This document shows positions 39,448 to 48,508 of a stretch of DNA of 64,000 bases, piece after piece. Position numbers and translations under genes: made by a program. This DNA comes from Collimonas pratensis (lineage in GTDB: Bacteria; Pseudomonadota; Gammaproteobacteria; Burkholderiales; Burkholderiaceae_D), in contig NZ_CP013234.1 in NCBI RefSeq assembly GCF_001584185.1, forward strand, positions 5,270,001-5,334,000, read 5' to 3'. The notes under the pieces were generated by a model. It was not told the origin of the DNA. It saw only the letters and a program-made list of their open reading frames with translations, and made no database searches. Every line of letters starts with the position of its first letter. Position 1 is the first letter of the stretch.

Positions 39448-39480
39448 ACTTAAAGCGGGCACGGTGTGCCCGCTTTAAGT
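39448..39480. terminator. Bidirectional hairpin terminator after guaD
   Basis: ACTTAAAGCGGGCAC-GGT-GTGCCCGCTTTAAGT is a perfect 15-bp stem with a 3-base loop, one base after the guaD stop. The outer AAA/TTT bases give short T-tracts on both strands. It separates guaD from the convergent small membrane-protein unit. Confidence 0.82.
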
Positions 39481-39495
39481 CTATCAACTACGAGT

Positions 39496-39672
39496 CTAGT
39501 GCCGTTGTTCCGCTTTCAATTTGTGGCGCAGACGGATGTTATCGGCGATAAGAAGGAACAATGCCACCGCTGAAATTACGCCGACGCCACCATTGCCAAG
39601 AAAATGCCAGAACATCCATGCAATAATCGAGAAGGCTACCGCGGCCGCGAGTAATTGAATACTATCTTTCAT
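39496..39672 (-). CDS. 58-aa small membrane protein, second gene of a two-gene unit
   Basis: A short frame from ATG 39672 to TAG 39496 encodes 58 residues: MKDSIQLLAAAVAFSIIAWM, then FWHFLGNGGVGVISAVALFL, then a polar tail LIADNIRLRHKLKAEQRH. It predicts two transmembrane helices with a Gly-rich turn and a basic C-terminus. Its ATG overlaps the stop of the upstream 130-aa gene (ATGA), which is strong evidence that it is real and co-translated. Family unknown. An immunity or helper protein for its partner is one possibility. Confidence 0.65.
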   Translation of the reverse strand: MKDSIQLLAAAVAFSIIAWMFWHFLGNGGVGVISAVALFLLIADNIRLRHKLKAEQRH

Positions 39673-40061
39673 GTGTAAGCCATCTGGAATCGGTAGGTTT
39701 TTCTTGCAACCATATTGGCGTCATAAACGCCCGGCCAGCGACGCAGACTTTGAATCAGCCAAGGACGATTAAGCTGGTAGCGATAAGCGGTATGAAGTAT
39801 ATCGGCCATCGATGTTCCTCCCGCCGAAGACCTCCCTGTCGCCACGGCGATGCTCCCGATGACAGCACCGGCATAGAACGAGGCCGAACAAGCGGCGATT
39901 ATCCCCAGTCCCTCCAATCGCGTTCCCGCACCAATCAATTCTCCGATCGTAACGGCCTTTCCAAATTTGTCAATCTGGCTGAGGTTGACGCTGGCGTTGG
40001 CAACTGCTGCCTGTACCGAGCCGAACAAAGAAGCCGGGGCTGGAAGACCAAGACCCTCCAT
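39669..40061 (-). CDS. 130-aa protein with glycine-rich hydrophobic core, unknown function
   Basis: It starts MEGLGLPAPASLFGSVQAAV at ATG 40061, preceded by AAGGA. The centre (about residues 40-80) is a Gly/Ala-rich hydrophobic stretch: ELIGAGTRLEGLGIIAACSA then FYAGAVIGSIAVATGR, reminiscent of glycine-zipper membrane segments. The polar C-terminus (LNRPWLIQSLRRWPGVYDAN) is conserved-looking. I recall similar hypothetical proteins in proteobacteria but no assigned function. It is coupled to the 58-aa membrane protein gene. The upstream 138 bp (40062-40199) is AT-rich compared with the neighbourhood, hinting at later acquisition. Confidence 0.65.
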   Translation of the reverse strand: MEGLGLPAPASLFGSVQAAVANASVNLSQIDKFGKAVTIGELIGAGTRLEGLGIIAACSASFYAGAVIGSIAVATGRSSAGGTSMADILHTAYRYQLNRPWLIQSLRRWPGVYDANMVARKTYRFQMAYT

Positions 40062-40199
40062 GTTTTCCTTGAGTAACCGTAAAAATCAGACATTCAATCC
40101 CATTCCTGAAATTGCATTTATGGCAACATAAAGAATACCCTCGCACAAAACTAATGTCTATTATGTGATTGCAGAAAAAGATAAGGAAAGGATGAAAAT

Positions 40200-41738
40200 C
40201 TACGGCCGCAACACGTACTTGTTCTCGCTGACGCATTCATAGCGCTGCAATACATTGCCGCTGTCGTCCACGCTTTCGAGATAGACGTCGAACTGCCATA
40301 GCCGCGCCATATGGCGCAGCATTTCATCGGTGCCTTCGGCCAGCGGCCGGGCGTCGCTGCGGAAGTGGCGCAGTGTCAGGCTACGGTCGCCGCGGGTATT
40401 GACCGACCAGACCTGGATGTTCGGTTCGCGGTGGTTGATATCATACTGGCGCGACAGCGCCTGCCGCACGTACTGGTAGCCGGCGTCGTTGTGGATTGCC
40501 GAGACTTCCAGTTCGCTGCGGTTTTCATCATCCAGCACGGCAAACAGGCGCATGTCGCGTATCAGCTTGGGCGACAGGTACTGCGCGACGAAACTCTCGT
40601 CCTTGAAATTGCGCATCGCGTAATGCAGCGTCTCCAGCCAGGGTGTGCCAGCCAGTTCCGGAAACCAGCGGTAGTCTTCTTCGGTGGGCTTTTCGCAGAT
40701 GCGGCGGATATCGCTCATCATGCCGAATCCGAGTGCGTAGGGATTGATGCCGCTGTAATAGGACTTGGTTACCGGCGGCTGATAGACGACGTTGCTGTGC
40801 GAATGCAGGAATTCCATCATGAAGCCGTCGGTCAGCTTGCCTTCATCGTACAGCGTGTTGAGAATCGTGTAGTGCCAGAAGGTGGCCCAGCCTTCGTTCA
40901 TGACCTGAGTCTGGCGCTGCGGATAGAAATACTGGGCGACCTTGCGCACGATGCGGATCACCTCGCGTTCCCACGACTCCAGCAACGGCGAATTTTTCTC
41001 GGCGAAGTACAGCAGGTTTTCCTGCGTCTCCGGCGGAAATCGTCCTTCGACGCGTTCGGCGGCTTCTTCCTTTTTCTCCGGCAGGGTGCGCCACAATTCG
41101 TTGACCTGCGACTGCATGTATTCAGCCCGTTCGCGTCGCTGCGCCTGCTCTTTTTCCAGCGACAGTTTCTGCGGCCGCTTGTAGCGGTCGACGCCGTAGT
41201 GCATCAGCGCGTGGCAGGAATCCAGCAATTCCTCGACCTTGGAAAAGCCGTAGCGCTCTTCGCATTCGGCGATGTAGGCCTTGGCGTAGACCAGGTAATC
41301 GATGATGGCGTGGGCATCTGTCCACAGCTGGAACAGGTAATTGCCCTTGAAAAAAGAATTGTGTCCATACGCCGCATGCGCCACCACCAGCGCCTGCATC
41401 GTCATGGTGTTTTCTTCCATCAGGTAGGCGATGCAGGGATTCGAATTGATGACGATCTCGTAAGCCAGGCCCATCTGCCCGCGCTTGTAATCGCGCTCGG
41501 TCATCAGAAAATGCTTGCCGAACGACCAGTGGCGGTAATTCACCGGCATGCCGGCCGAGGCGTAGGCATCCATCATCTGCTCCGCAGTGATGATCTCCAG
41601 CTGGATCGGATAGATATCCAGCTTGTAGCTGGCGGCGACGCGGGCAATTTCGTCGTTGTATTGTTCGATCAGGTCGAAGCTCCAGTCGGACGGACAGGGC
41701 AGCGCTTGATTGACGCCCTTGGCTAGGCGGTCGTTCAT
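40200..41738 (-). CDS. SpoVR family protein (YcgB-like)
   Basis: A 512-residue SpoVR-family protein of unclear biochemical role, linked to stationary-phase and stress physiology in proteobacteria. Family stretches: DWSFDLIEQYNDEIARVAA, YPIQLEIITAEQMMDAYAS, MPVNYRHWSFGKHFL, MNEGWATFWHYTILNTLYD and NPYALGFGMMSDIRRICE. Its start overlaps the stop of the YeaH-like gene by 4 bases. The order prkA-yeaH-spoVR is a common proteobacterial module. Confidence 0.94.
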   Translation of the reverse strand: MNDRLAKGVNQALPCPSDWSFDLIEQYNDEIARVAASYKLDIYPIQLEIITAEQMMDAYASAGMPVNYRHWSFGKHFLMTERDYKRGQMGLAYEIVINSNPCIAYLMEENTMTMQALVVAHAAYGHNSFFKGNYLFQLWTDAHAIIDYLVYAKAYIAECEERYGFSKVEELLDSCHALMHYGVDRYKRPQKLSLEKEQAQRRERAEYMQSQVNELWRTLPEKKEEAAERVEGRFPPETQENLLYFAEKNSPLLESWEREVIRIVRKVAQYFYPQRQTQVMNEGWATFWHYTILNTLYDEGKLTDGFMMEFLHSHSNVVYQPPVTKSYYSGINPYALGFGMMSDIRRICEKPTEEDYRWFPELAGTPWLETLHYAMRNFKDESFVAQYLSPKLIRDMRLFAVLDDENRSELEVSAIHNDAGYQYVRQALSRQYDINHREPNIQVWSVNTRGDRSLTLRHFRSDARPLAEGTDEMLRHMARLWQFDVYLESVDDSGNVLQRYECVSENKYVLRP

Positions 41739-43003
41739 GAATGGACCTGCTTTTCAAACAGTTCGCGGAATACCGGATAAATCTCGCTGGCGGTCTGTAC
41801 CTTCTTCATCGCAAACTGCGGATTGACGGCCGCGATCTGCTGGTACTCGGTCCACAGATTCTGCTCTTCCACGGTTACCTGTATATAGGCGAAATAACGC
41901 GAGCGCGGCAGGATTTCCAGCTCCAGCAGCTCGCGGCACTTGGGCGAATCGTCGTTCCAGTTGTCACCATCGGACGCCTGGGCGCCGTAGATGTTCCAGT
42001 CGCCGGGCGGATAACGTTCGTCGATGATCTTCTTCATCAGCTCGAGGGCACTGGAGACCACCGTGCCTCCGCTTTCCTGCGAGTGGAAGAAGGTATCTTC
42101 ATCCACCTCGTCGGCGCGCGTGTGATGGCGGATGAAGACGACTTCGATGTGTTCGTAATTGCGGGTCAGGAACAGGTACAGCAGGATAAAAAAACGCTTC
42201 GACAGATCCTTGCGCTGTTCATCCATCGAACCCGAAACGTCCATCACGCAAAACATTACGGCGCGGCTGGATGGCTGCGGCACCTTGACCCGGTTGACGT
42301 AGCGTAGATCAAAAGGGTCGATGAACGGAATGCGCCAGATGCGGCCTTTGAGATGATGGATATCATCTTCCAGGCGCACGATTTCTTCACGCCGGTCGTC
42401 CGGATCCGCCTTCAGGGCTTCCATCAGCGCTTCCAGTTCACGCAGCTTGACCACCAGCGGCGAACCGAGCGCAATACGGCGTCCGAGCGAGCTGCGCAGG
42501 GAGCGGACGATATCGATATTATTGGGACTGCCGTCGGTAGAGTAACCGGCGCGCATGTTTTTCCAGCTCGGCACCGCCAGCAGATTAGTCTTGATCAGGC
42601 GCGGCAACTCCAGGTCTTCAAAGAAGTACTGCATGAATTCTTCGCGCGACAGCTGGAACACGAATTCATCCTCGCCCTCGCCCGAGTCGCTGGCGGAGCT
42701 GCCGCCACCGCCACCGGAACCGCCGTCCGGGCGGGCGATGCGGTCGCCTTGCAGATAATCCTGGTTGCCGGGATGGACCATTTCGCGCTTGCCGCCGGGA
42801 CCGTGGCCGAACACCGGCTCGCTGATGCCCTTGCGCGGAATGCTGATGCTTTTGGCGTTTTCGATTTCCTTGATGCCACGGTCGCGCACGGCTTCGGTCA
42901 CCGAGCGGTGGATGGCCGCACGGAAGCGCCGCAGAAAGCGCTCCCGGTTGGCAATGCTCTTGTTCTTGCCAGACAGTCTACGGTCGATTATCTGATGCAA
43001 CAC
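41735..43003 (-). CDS. yeaH: DUF444 / YeaH family von Willebrand A-like protein
   Basis: A 422-residue protein starting at GTG 43003 (first residues LHQIIDRRLSGKNKS), with TAGGAGAG upstream; a longer open frame overlapping prkA is rejected. The N-terminal half is basic and contains GPGGKREMVHPGNQDYLQGD and a Gly/Ser-rich linker. The C-terminal half is a vWA-like domain with the metal-site motif MDVSGSMDEQRKDLSKRF. Such proteins act with the PrkA kinase and SpoVR protein in nutrient-stress responses, though the mechanism is unclear. Confidence 0.93.
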   Translation of the reverse strand: MLHQIIDRRLSGKNKSIANRERFLRRFRAAIHRSVTEAVRDRGIKEIENAKSISIPRKGISEPVFGHGPGGKREMVHPGNQDYLQGDRIARPDGGSGGGGGSSASDSGEGEDEFVFQLSREEFMQYFFEDLELPRLIKTNLLAVPSWKNMRAGYSTDGSPNNIDIVRSLRSSLGRRIALGSPLVVKLRELEALMEALKADPDDRREEIVRLEDDIHHLKGRIWRIPFIDPFDLRYVNRVKVPQPSSRAVMFCVMDVSGSMDEQRKDLSKRFFILLYLFLTRNYEHIEVVFIRHHTRADEVDEDTFFHSQESGGTVVSSALELMKKIIDERYPPGDWNIYGAQASDGDNWNDDSPKCRELLELEILPRSRYFAYIQVTVEEQNLWTEYQQIAAVNPQFAMKKVQTASEIYPVFRELFEKQVHS

Positions 43004-43053
43004 GGTCGGCTCTCCTAGTCGGACGGCGGAGTCGCTACTACTATCGACCCATC

Positions 43054-44976
43054 TTACGATGACTTGCGTACGCGCAGATACCATTCGCACAGCAAACGCA
43101 CCTGCTTCGGCGTATATCCTTTGCTGACCATGCGATTGACGAAATCTTCGTGCTTGCGCAGTTCTTCGTTTGAACCTTTGGCGTTGAATGAGATGACCGG
43201 CAACAGGTCTTCGGTATTCGAGAACATTTTCTTTTCGATCACCACCCGCAGCTTTTCGTAACTGGTCCAGAGCGGATTCTTGCCGGCGTTCGAAACCCGC
43301 GCCCGCAACACGAAATTCACGATTTCGTTACGGAAATCCTTCGGATTGCTGATGCCGGCCGGCTTCTCGATTTTTTCCAGTTCGCCGTTCAGTGCTGCGC
43401 GGTCAAAGCTCTCGCCGGTATCGTGGTCGCGGAATTCCTGGTCCTGGATCCAGAAGTCGGCGTAAGTCACGTAGCGGTCGAAGACGTTCTGGCCGTACTC
43501 GGAATACGATTCCAGGTAGGCGGTCTGGATTTCCTTGCCGATAAATTCAGCGTAACGCGTCGCCAGCGTATCCTTGACGTAGGACAGGTATTTCTGTTCC
43601 AGCTCTTGCGGGAACTGCTCGCGCTCGATCTGCTGTTCCAGCACATACATCAGGTGCACCGGATTGGCCGCCACTTCGGTCGAATCGAAGTTGAACACGC
43701 GCGACAATATCTTGAAGGCAAAGCGGGTCGAAACGCCGTTCATGCCTTCATCGACGCCGGCGTAGTCGCGGTACTCCTGGAACGACTTGGCTTTGGGATC
43801 GCTGTCTTTCAGGTTGTCGCCGTCATACACCTGCATTTTCGAGAAGATGCTGGAATTCTCGGGCTCGCCCAGACGCGTCAGTATCGAGAACTGCGCCATC
43901 ATCTTCAAAGTGCCCGGAGCGCAGATTGCTTTTCCCAGCGAAGAAGTGCGGATCAGCTTTTCGTAGATCTTGATTTCTTCCGACACCCGCAGGCAATACG
44001 GCACTTTGACTATATAGATACGGTCCAGCAGCGCTTCGTTATTCTTGTTGTTGCGGAAAGCCTTCCATTCCGACTCGTTGGAGTGGGCCAGGATGATGCC
44101 GTCGAAGGGAATCGCGCCGAAACCCTCGGTACCCTTGAAGTTGCCTTCCTGGGTCGCGGTCAGCAGAGGATGCAGCACCTTAATCGGCGCCTTGAACATT
44201 TCCACGAATTCGAGCAAGCCCTGATTGGACAAACACAGTCCGCCAGAGTAGCTGTAGGCGTCGGCATCGTCCTGCGAATACTGCTCCAGCTTGCGGATAT
44301 CGACCTTGCCGACCAGCGTGGAGATGTCCTGGTTGTTTTCATCGCCCGGCTCGGTCTTGGAAATGGCGATTTGCCGCAGGATAGACGGATAGCGCTTCAC
44401 TACGCGGAATTTCCGTATGTCGCCGTTAAATTCGTGTAAACGTTTTACGGCCCAAGGACTGAGTATGGATTTCAGATAACGGCGCGGAATGCCGTATTGT
44501 TCTTCCAGGATGGCGCCGTCTTCTTCGTAATCGAACAAGCCCAGCGGCGATTCGTTGACCGGCGATCCCTTGAGAGAATAGAAAGGCACATGTTCCATCA
44601 GCTGCTTGAGACGCTCGGCGATGGACGATTTGCCGCCGCCGACCGGACCCAGCAGATAGAGAATTTGTTTGCGTTCTTCCAGGCCTTGCGCGGCGTGCCG
44701 GAAATAAGCGACCACTTGCTCGATCACTTCTTCGGCGCCGTAGAATTCCTTGAAGGCGGGATAAACCTTGAGTACCTTGTTGGCAAAGATGCGCGACAAG
44801 GAAGGGTCGTGGCGCGTGTCGACCTGTTGTGGTTCGCCTATCGCCATCAGCATGCGTTCGCCGGCGGTTGCATAACCGCTGGGATCGGTCTTACAAAGCG
44901 CTAGATATTCTTCTAGGGAAAATTCTTCTTCTCTGGTTTTGTCGAACCGACTTGCAAAGCTGCTGTAGATATCCAT
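43054..44976 (-). CDS. prkA: PrkA family serine protein kinase / AAA protein (YeaG-like)
   Basis: A 640-residue PrkA-type protein. The N-terminal AAA domain has Walker A LLGPVGGGKSSIAERLK; the C-terminal region (after about 450) is the PrkA C-terminal kinase-like domain. It contains DGIILAHSNESEWKAFRNNK and DRIYIVKVPYCLRVSEEIKI, as in YeaG. Known family members are stress-induced under nitrogen starvation and stationary phase. First gene of prkA-yeaH-spoVR. The 186-bp upstream gap has no sigma-54 consensus that I could find. Confidence 0.95.
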   Translation of the reverse strand: MDIYSSFASRFDKTREEEFSLEEYLALCKTDPSGYATAGERMLMAIGEPQQVDTRHDPSLSRIFANKVLKVYPAFKEFYGAEEVIEQVVAYFRHAAQGLEERKQILYLLGPVGGGKSSIAERLKQLMEHVPFYSLKGSPVNESPLGLFDYEEDGAILEEQYGIPRRYLKSILSPWAVKRLHEFNGDIRKFRVVKRYPSILRQIAISKTEPGDENNQDISTLVGKVDIRKLEQYSQDDADAYSYSGGLCLSNQGLLEFVEMFKAPIKVLHPLLTATQEGNFKGTEGFGAIPFDGIILAHSNESEWKAFRNNKNNEALLDRIYIVKVPYCLRVSEEIKIYEKLIRTSSLGKAICAPGTLKMMAQFSILTRLGEPENSSIFSKMQVYDGDNLKDSDPKAKSFQEYRDYAGVDEGMNGVSTRFAFKILSRVFNFDSTEVAANPVHLMYVLEQQIEREQFPQELEQKYLSYVKDTLATRYAEFIGKEIQTAYLESYSEYGQNVFDRYVTYADFWIQDQEFRDHDTGESFDRAALNGELEKIEKPAGISNPKDFRNEIVNFVLRARVSNAGKNPLWTSYEKLRVVIEKKMFSNTEDLLPVISFNAKGSNEELRKHEDFVNRMVSKGYTPKQVRLLCEWYLRVRKSS

Positions 44977-45096
44977 ATCACCCCCGCATCAACGATGTTG
45001 CGAAAACAAATTGAAGATTACGTCTCTGAAGTTCGACCTCTCCGGATACTCGCAGTTCCTTGATCGGCTACTGTCATTTTCGACTCAGCCCAGAAG

Positions 45097-45123
45097 AGGA
45101 TTACACGATTTGATTCTAATCCT
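45097..45123. other. Inverted repeat between ampG-like gene and prkA
   Basis: AGGATTA and TAATCCT are perfect 7-bp arms with a 13-bp spacer, with TTTTTC following on the plus strand only. Because both flanking genes run leftward, the T-run is on the wrong strand for a terminator of the ampG-like gene. It may be a regulator site for prkA. Confidence 0.35.
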
Positions 45124-45162
45124 TTTTCTAAGATGCAACAGGATTTTCTCTTTTTTCCTGGC

Positions 45163-46398
45163 TTACTTCTGATTCCAAGGCGCGACCTTGAACAAGATCA
45201 ACATTCCTGGCAACGCCAGTATGAAACACAAAATAAAGAAATGGAACCAGCCGGTTTCCGCCACGATGTAGCCGACCGAAGAATTGACAAAGGTGCGCGG
45301 CACCGCAGCAAGGCTGGTGAACAAGGCATATTGGGTTGCCGTATAGCGAGGATCGGTGGTGCGCGCGATAAACGCGACGAACGCGGCGGTGCCGACACCG
45401 ACGCCAAAAGCCTCGCCGCCGATCACGATGGCCAGCACCACAGGATCAGGGCCGACTTGCGCCAGCCAGGCAAATCCCAGGATCGTCACAGCCTGCACCA
45501 CGCCAAAAATCCACAATGCGCGGTTAATCCCGATCTGCACCATCCAGATGCCGCCGACCAGCCCGCCTACCAGGCTTGCCCACAAGCTGGTGGTCTTGGA
45601 AATCAGGCCGATCTGGGTCAGCGAAAAACCCAGATCAATATAAAATTTTGTAGCAAGCGCGGTGGCCATGCTGTCACCGAGCTTGTACAGGAAAATGAAA
45701 GCCAGTATCCACAATGCGCTGCGCCAGCCGTCTCTGGTAATGAATTCCTGAAACGGCAACACGACGGCTTGCCGCAAATTCTTTGGCGGCGACCCGTATA
45801 CCGTCGGTTCCTTGATCAGCAAGGTGCAGATCAGCCCCGGCAGCATGAAGCTGGCCGTGATCCAGAACACCGCCTGCCAGCTCATGTGGTCGGCCAGGAA
45901 CAACGACAAGGCCCCCGGCACCATGCCCGCTACTTTGTAGGCATTGACATTGATGGCCGCGCCCAGGCCCTGCTCGCTGTCCGGCAGGATTTCGCGCCGA
46001 TAGGCATCGATCACGATGTCCTGGCTGGCCGAGAGGAACGCCACCAGCGACGCCATCAAGGCAATTGCCGCCACCTGCGTATGCGGATCCAGCATGCCCA
46101 TGCCGCCGATGGCGACGAACAGCGCCGCCTGGGTCAGCAACATCCAGCTGCGCCTGCGGCCCAGCTTGCCGAAATGAAAGCGGTCCATCAGCGGCGACCA
46201 GACGAACTTCCAGGTATAGGGAAACATCACCAGCGCAAACAATCCCAGCGACTTGACATTCAAGCCGGATTTACTAAGCCAGGCCTGTAGCAAGCTGAGC
46301 AGGATGAACAGCGGTAGGCCGGAGGTAAAGCCAAGAAAGGCGCAGATCAGCATGCGCCGGTTCAGATAGTGATGCCAGGGATTTGAAGCTGAGGTCAT
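45163..46398 (-). CDS. AmpG-type major facilitator permease
   Basis: Inner-membrane MFS transporter of 411 residues from ATG 46398 (MTSASNPWHHYLNRRM), with 12 predicted segments. AmpG-like stretches: RMLICAFLGFTSGLPLFIL, LFALVMFPYTWKFVWSPLMDRF, LGRRRSWMLLTQ and DIVIDAYRREILPDSEQGLGAAI. E. coli AmpG imports anhydromuropeptides for wall recycling. Family members in Burkholderiales are often multiple, so the exact substrate is not certain. It lies downstream of metW on the same strand with a hairpin between. Confidence 0.87.
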   Translation of the reverse strand: MTSASNPWHHYLNRRMLICAFLGFTSGLPLFILLSLLQAWLSKSGLNVKSLGLFALVMFPYTWKFVWSPLMDRFHFGKLGRRRSWMLLTQAALFVAIGGMGMLDPHTQVAAIALMASLVAFLSASQDIVIDAYRREILPDSEQGLGAAINVNAYKVAGMVPGALSLFLADHMSWQAVFWITASFMLPGLICTLLIKEPTVYGSPPKNLRQAVVLPFQEFITRDGWRSALWILAFIFLYKLGDSMATALATKFYIDLGFSLTQIGLISKTTSLWASLVGGLVGGIWMVQIGINRALWIFGVVQAVTILGFAWLAQVGPDPVVLAIVIGGEAFGVGVGTAAFVAFIARTTDPRYTATQYALFTSLAAVPRTFVNSSVGYIVAETGWFHFFILCFILALPGMLILFKVAPWNQK

Positions 46399-46435
46399 AG
46401 ATGCGCCCGCGGCGGCGGGAGTTGCGGGCAATCAG

Positions 46436-46463
46436 GCCGCCCCAGATTTAAGCCTTGGGCGGC
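46436..46463 (-). other. GC-rich hairpin between metW and the ampG-like gene
   Basis: GCCGCCC pairs with GGGCGGC across a 14-base loop, 28 bp after the metW stop. No T-run follows leftward, so it is a weak terminator or processing site between metW and the transporter gene. Confidence 0.4.
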
Positions 46464-46490
46464 AGGAATATCCCTTTATTTTTTACGGGT

Positions 46491-47093
46491 TTATTTCTTG
46501 CGAAAGCGGAATACCGCAAGACTACCACGCCAGTTGGGCAGTACCGAGATTGGCTGGCCATCGTGCAGCGCCACGCATTCGAGCACTTCCAGGCCGACTT
46601 CGTTCGCCAGTTCTTCAAAATCCTTGATGGTGGCGCAGCGCAGATTGGGGGTGTCATACCATTCATATGGCAGGGATTTCGACACCGGCATGCGGCCGCG
46701 CAGCAGCGCTACCCGGTGCGGCCAATAGGCGAAATTGGGGAAGGAGACGATCGCTTCGCGGCCGACGCGGGCGATGTCGCGCAATACGCCTTCCACGTTT
46801 TTCATCATTTGCAGGGCCGACAGACACAGCACGGTGTCGAAAGCATTGTCGGCGAACAGGTTGAGCCCGGCCTCCATGTCCTGCTGGATCACCGAGACGC
46901 CGCGCGCCACGCAGGCCGGGATCTTGGCGTCGTCGATTTCAACGCCATAGCCGGCGCACTGCTTGTCGGACTGAAGATAGTCGAGCATGACGCCGTCGCC
47001 GCAACCAAGGTCGAGCACCTGCGAGTCGCCGCGCACCCAGTGGGCGATAAACGCCAGGTCCGGGCGCAGGCTGCTTAATTGTTCAAAATTCAT
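46491..47093 (-). CDS. metW: Methionine biosynthesis protein MetW
   Basis: A 200-residue class I methyltransferase-fold protein from ATG 47093 ([20 protein letters not shown]). SAM-binding motif I is [15 protein letters not shown]; others are [19 protein letters not shown] and [20 protein letters not shown]. MetW partners MetX and is needed for full homoserine acylation activity in several proteobacteria. Its start overlaps the metX stop by 4 bases. The open frame upstream into metX is not its N-terminus. Confidence 0.94.
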   Translation of the reverse strand: MNFEQLSSLRPDLAFIAHWVRGDSQVLDLGCGDGVMLDYLQSDKQCAGYGVEIDDAKIPACVARGVSVIQQDMEAGLNLFADNAFDTVLCLSALQMMKNVEGVLRDIARVGREAIVSFPNFAYWPHRVALLRGRMPVSKSLPYEWYDTPNLRCATIKDFEELANEVGLEVLECVALHDGQPISVLPNWRGSLAVFRFRKK

Positions 47094-48268
47094 TGTACGG
47101 CTCCCGCCACTTCTGTCGCTACTGTCGATACGCTTGCCGGCAGCTGGCCAAGCTCTTGCCAGATGCGGTTGTAATATTCGCCTACCACGCTCATGTAGCG
47201 CGCATCGTCCAATAAAAAGGCATCGTGGCCGTGCGGCGCATCGATCTCGGCGTAGCTGACGCGGCGCTTGTTGTTGACCAGCGCCTGCACGATTTCGCGG
47301 CTGCGTTCCGGCGAAAAACGCCAATCGGTCATGAACGAGACCAGCAGGAATTGCGCCTGGGTGCGGCTCAGCGCCTGGGTCAGGTCGCCCCCGAATTCCT
47401 TGGCAGGGTCGAAATAATCGAGCGCCTTGGTGATCAGCAGATAGGTGTTGGCGTCAAAATATTCAGAAAATTTGTCGCCCTGGTAGCGCAGGTAGGATTC
47501 AATTTCAAAATCGATGCCGAAGCCGAACTGGTAGGCGCCGGAACGCAGGTCGCGGCCGAACTTCTCGGCCATGTCGTCGTCCGACAGATAGGTGATGTGG
47601 CCGACCATGCGCGCCACCCGCAAGCCGTTCTTGGGCACCACGCCGTGCGCGTAGTAATCGCCGCCATGGAAGCCAGGATCGGTCAGGATCGCCTGCCGCG
47701 CGACGTCGTTGAAAGCAATGTTTTGCGCCGACAGCTTCGGCGTCGAGGCGATCACCACGCAATGGCGCAGACGGGTCGGGTACAGCAAGCTCCAGGCCAG
47801 CGCCTGCATGCCGCCCAGCGAGCCGCCCATCACCGCGGCGAACTGCACGATCCCGAGCGCATCCGCCAGGCGCGCCTGAGCCTGTACCCAATCTTCCACC
47901 GTCACCACGGGAAAGCCCGCGCCGTAGGGCTTGCCGGTAGCCGCATTGATATGCATCGGACCGGTCGAGCCAAAACAGGAACCGAGGTTGTTGACGCCGA
48001 TGACGAAGAACTTGTTGGTATCGAGCGCCTTGCCTGGCCCAACCATGTTGTCCCACCAGCCGACATTCTTTTCATCGTCCTGGTAGACGCCGGCGACGTG
48101 GTGCGAGGCATTCAGCGCGTGGCAGACCAGCACGGCATTCGATTTGTCGGCGTTCAGGGCGCCATAGGTTTCGTACACCAGCGTGTAATCCGCCAGCAGC
48201 GCACCGCTTTGCAATTGCAGCGGCGTCGCGAAATGCATGGACTGCGGAGCAACTATTCGTTGGGACAT
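47090..48268 (-). CDS. metX: Homoserine O-acyltransferase MetX
   Basis: Alpha/beta-hydrolase-fold enzyme that acylates homoserine at the start of methionine synthesis. It has 392 residues from ATG 48268 ([17 protein letters not shown]). The nucleophile elbow is [12 protein letters not shown], the catalytic Asp lies near [10 protein letters not shown] and the His in [12 protein letters not shown]; the oxyanion region [12 protein letters not shown] is present. Sequence alone does not separate acetyl from succinyl specificity. A probable SAM-responsive leader with terminator precedes it. Confidence 0.95.
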   Translation of the reverse strand: MSQRIVAPQSMHFATPLQLQSGALLADYTLVYETYGALNADKSNAVLVCHALNASHHVAGVYQDDEKNVGWWDNMVGPGKALDTNKFFVIGVNNLGSCFGSTGPMHINAATGKPYGAGFPVVTVEDWVQAQARLADALGIVQFAAVMGGSLGGMQALAWSLLYPTRLRHCVVIASTPKLSAQNIAFNDVARQAILTDPGFHGGDYYAHGVVPKNGLRVARMVGHITYLSDDDMAEKFGRDLRSGAYQFGFGIDFEIESYLRYQGDKFSEYFDANTYLLITKALDYFDPAKEFGGDLTQALSRTQAQFLLVSFMTDWRFSPERSREIVQALVNNKRRVSYAEIDAPHGHDAFLLDDARYMSVVGEYYNRIWQELGQLPASVSTVATEVAGAVQ

Positions 48269-48295
48269 GGTCAATACGCGTGAGTTGTTTGGAAA

Positions 48296-48329
48296 TAAAA
48301 AAAGCCCGAGAGCTTTCGCTAGTCGGGCT
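48296..48329 (-). terminator. Intrinsic terminator in the metX leader
   Basis: On the minus strand AGCCCGA and TCGGGCT pair around an inner AGC-GAAA-GCT hairpin, followed directly by seven T (48297-48303). It ends 28 bases before the metX ATG. The 5' arm overlaps a strand that can pair with the upstream GGCTAAA, so it looks like a regulated terminator. Confidence 0.88.
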
Positions 48330-48355
48330 AAATTCAGGGCTTGTACTTCAAGCTC

Positions 48356-48452
48356 GCTTTAGCCGTATTTATTTAGCATCTCCCGGTCCGGAAACCAGGT
48401 GATGCCGCGCGCCCGCAAGCTGAGGTGGTGAAACCATTCAAATCGGCGCGAT
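48356..48452 (-). promoter_or_regulatory. Candidate SAM-II-like riboswitch aptamer (long-loop form) upstream of metX
   Basis: Read on the minus strand: CGCGCC (48450-48445), then GATTTGA (48444-48438), a loop that can form GGT-TTC-ACC, GCTTGC (48420-48415), then GGCGCG (48413-48408) closing the first stem. A 6-bp hairpin (CCTGGT/ACCGGG) follows, then the A-rich linker TAAATAAATACG and GGCTAAA (48364-48358). GATTTGA, GCTTGC next to the stem's 3' strand, and a terminal GCTAAA match SAM-II as I remember it, with extra loop sequence. GGCTAAA can also pair with TTTAGCC (48332-48326), which overlaps the terminator arm, making an antiterminator. Confidence 0.62.
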
Positions 48453-48508
48453 AGGACAAGAATAACCAAGTCGGGGCTTGGCGTCAAACTATTGGCATTG
48501 TTATTCCA

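Noticed and set aside
39970..40236. 88-codon minus-strand frame overlapping the 130-aa protein gene
   Set aside because: Different frame with no ribosome site; overlaps both the 130-aa gene and spoVR 3' end and has shadow-like composition.
43004..43090. Upstream extension of the YeaH-like gene
   Set aside because: It would overlap prkA's 3' end, lacks homology, and GTG at 43003 has a good ribosome site and the family N-terminus.
44977..45162. Sigma-54 promoter for prkA
   Set aside because: Expected from E. coli yeaGH regulation, but no TGGCAY-N9-TGCW match was found on the minus strand here.
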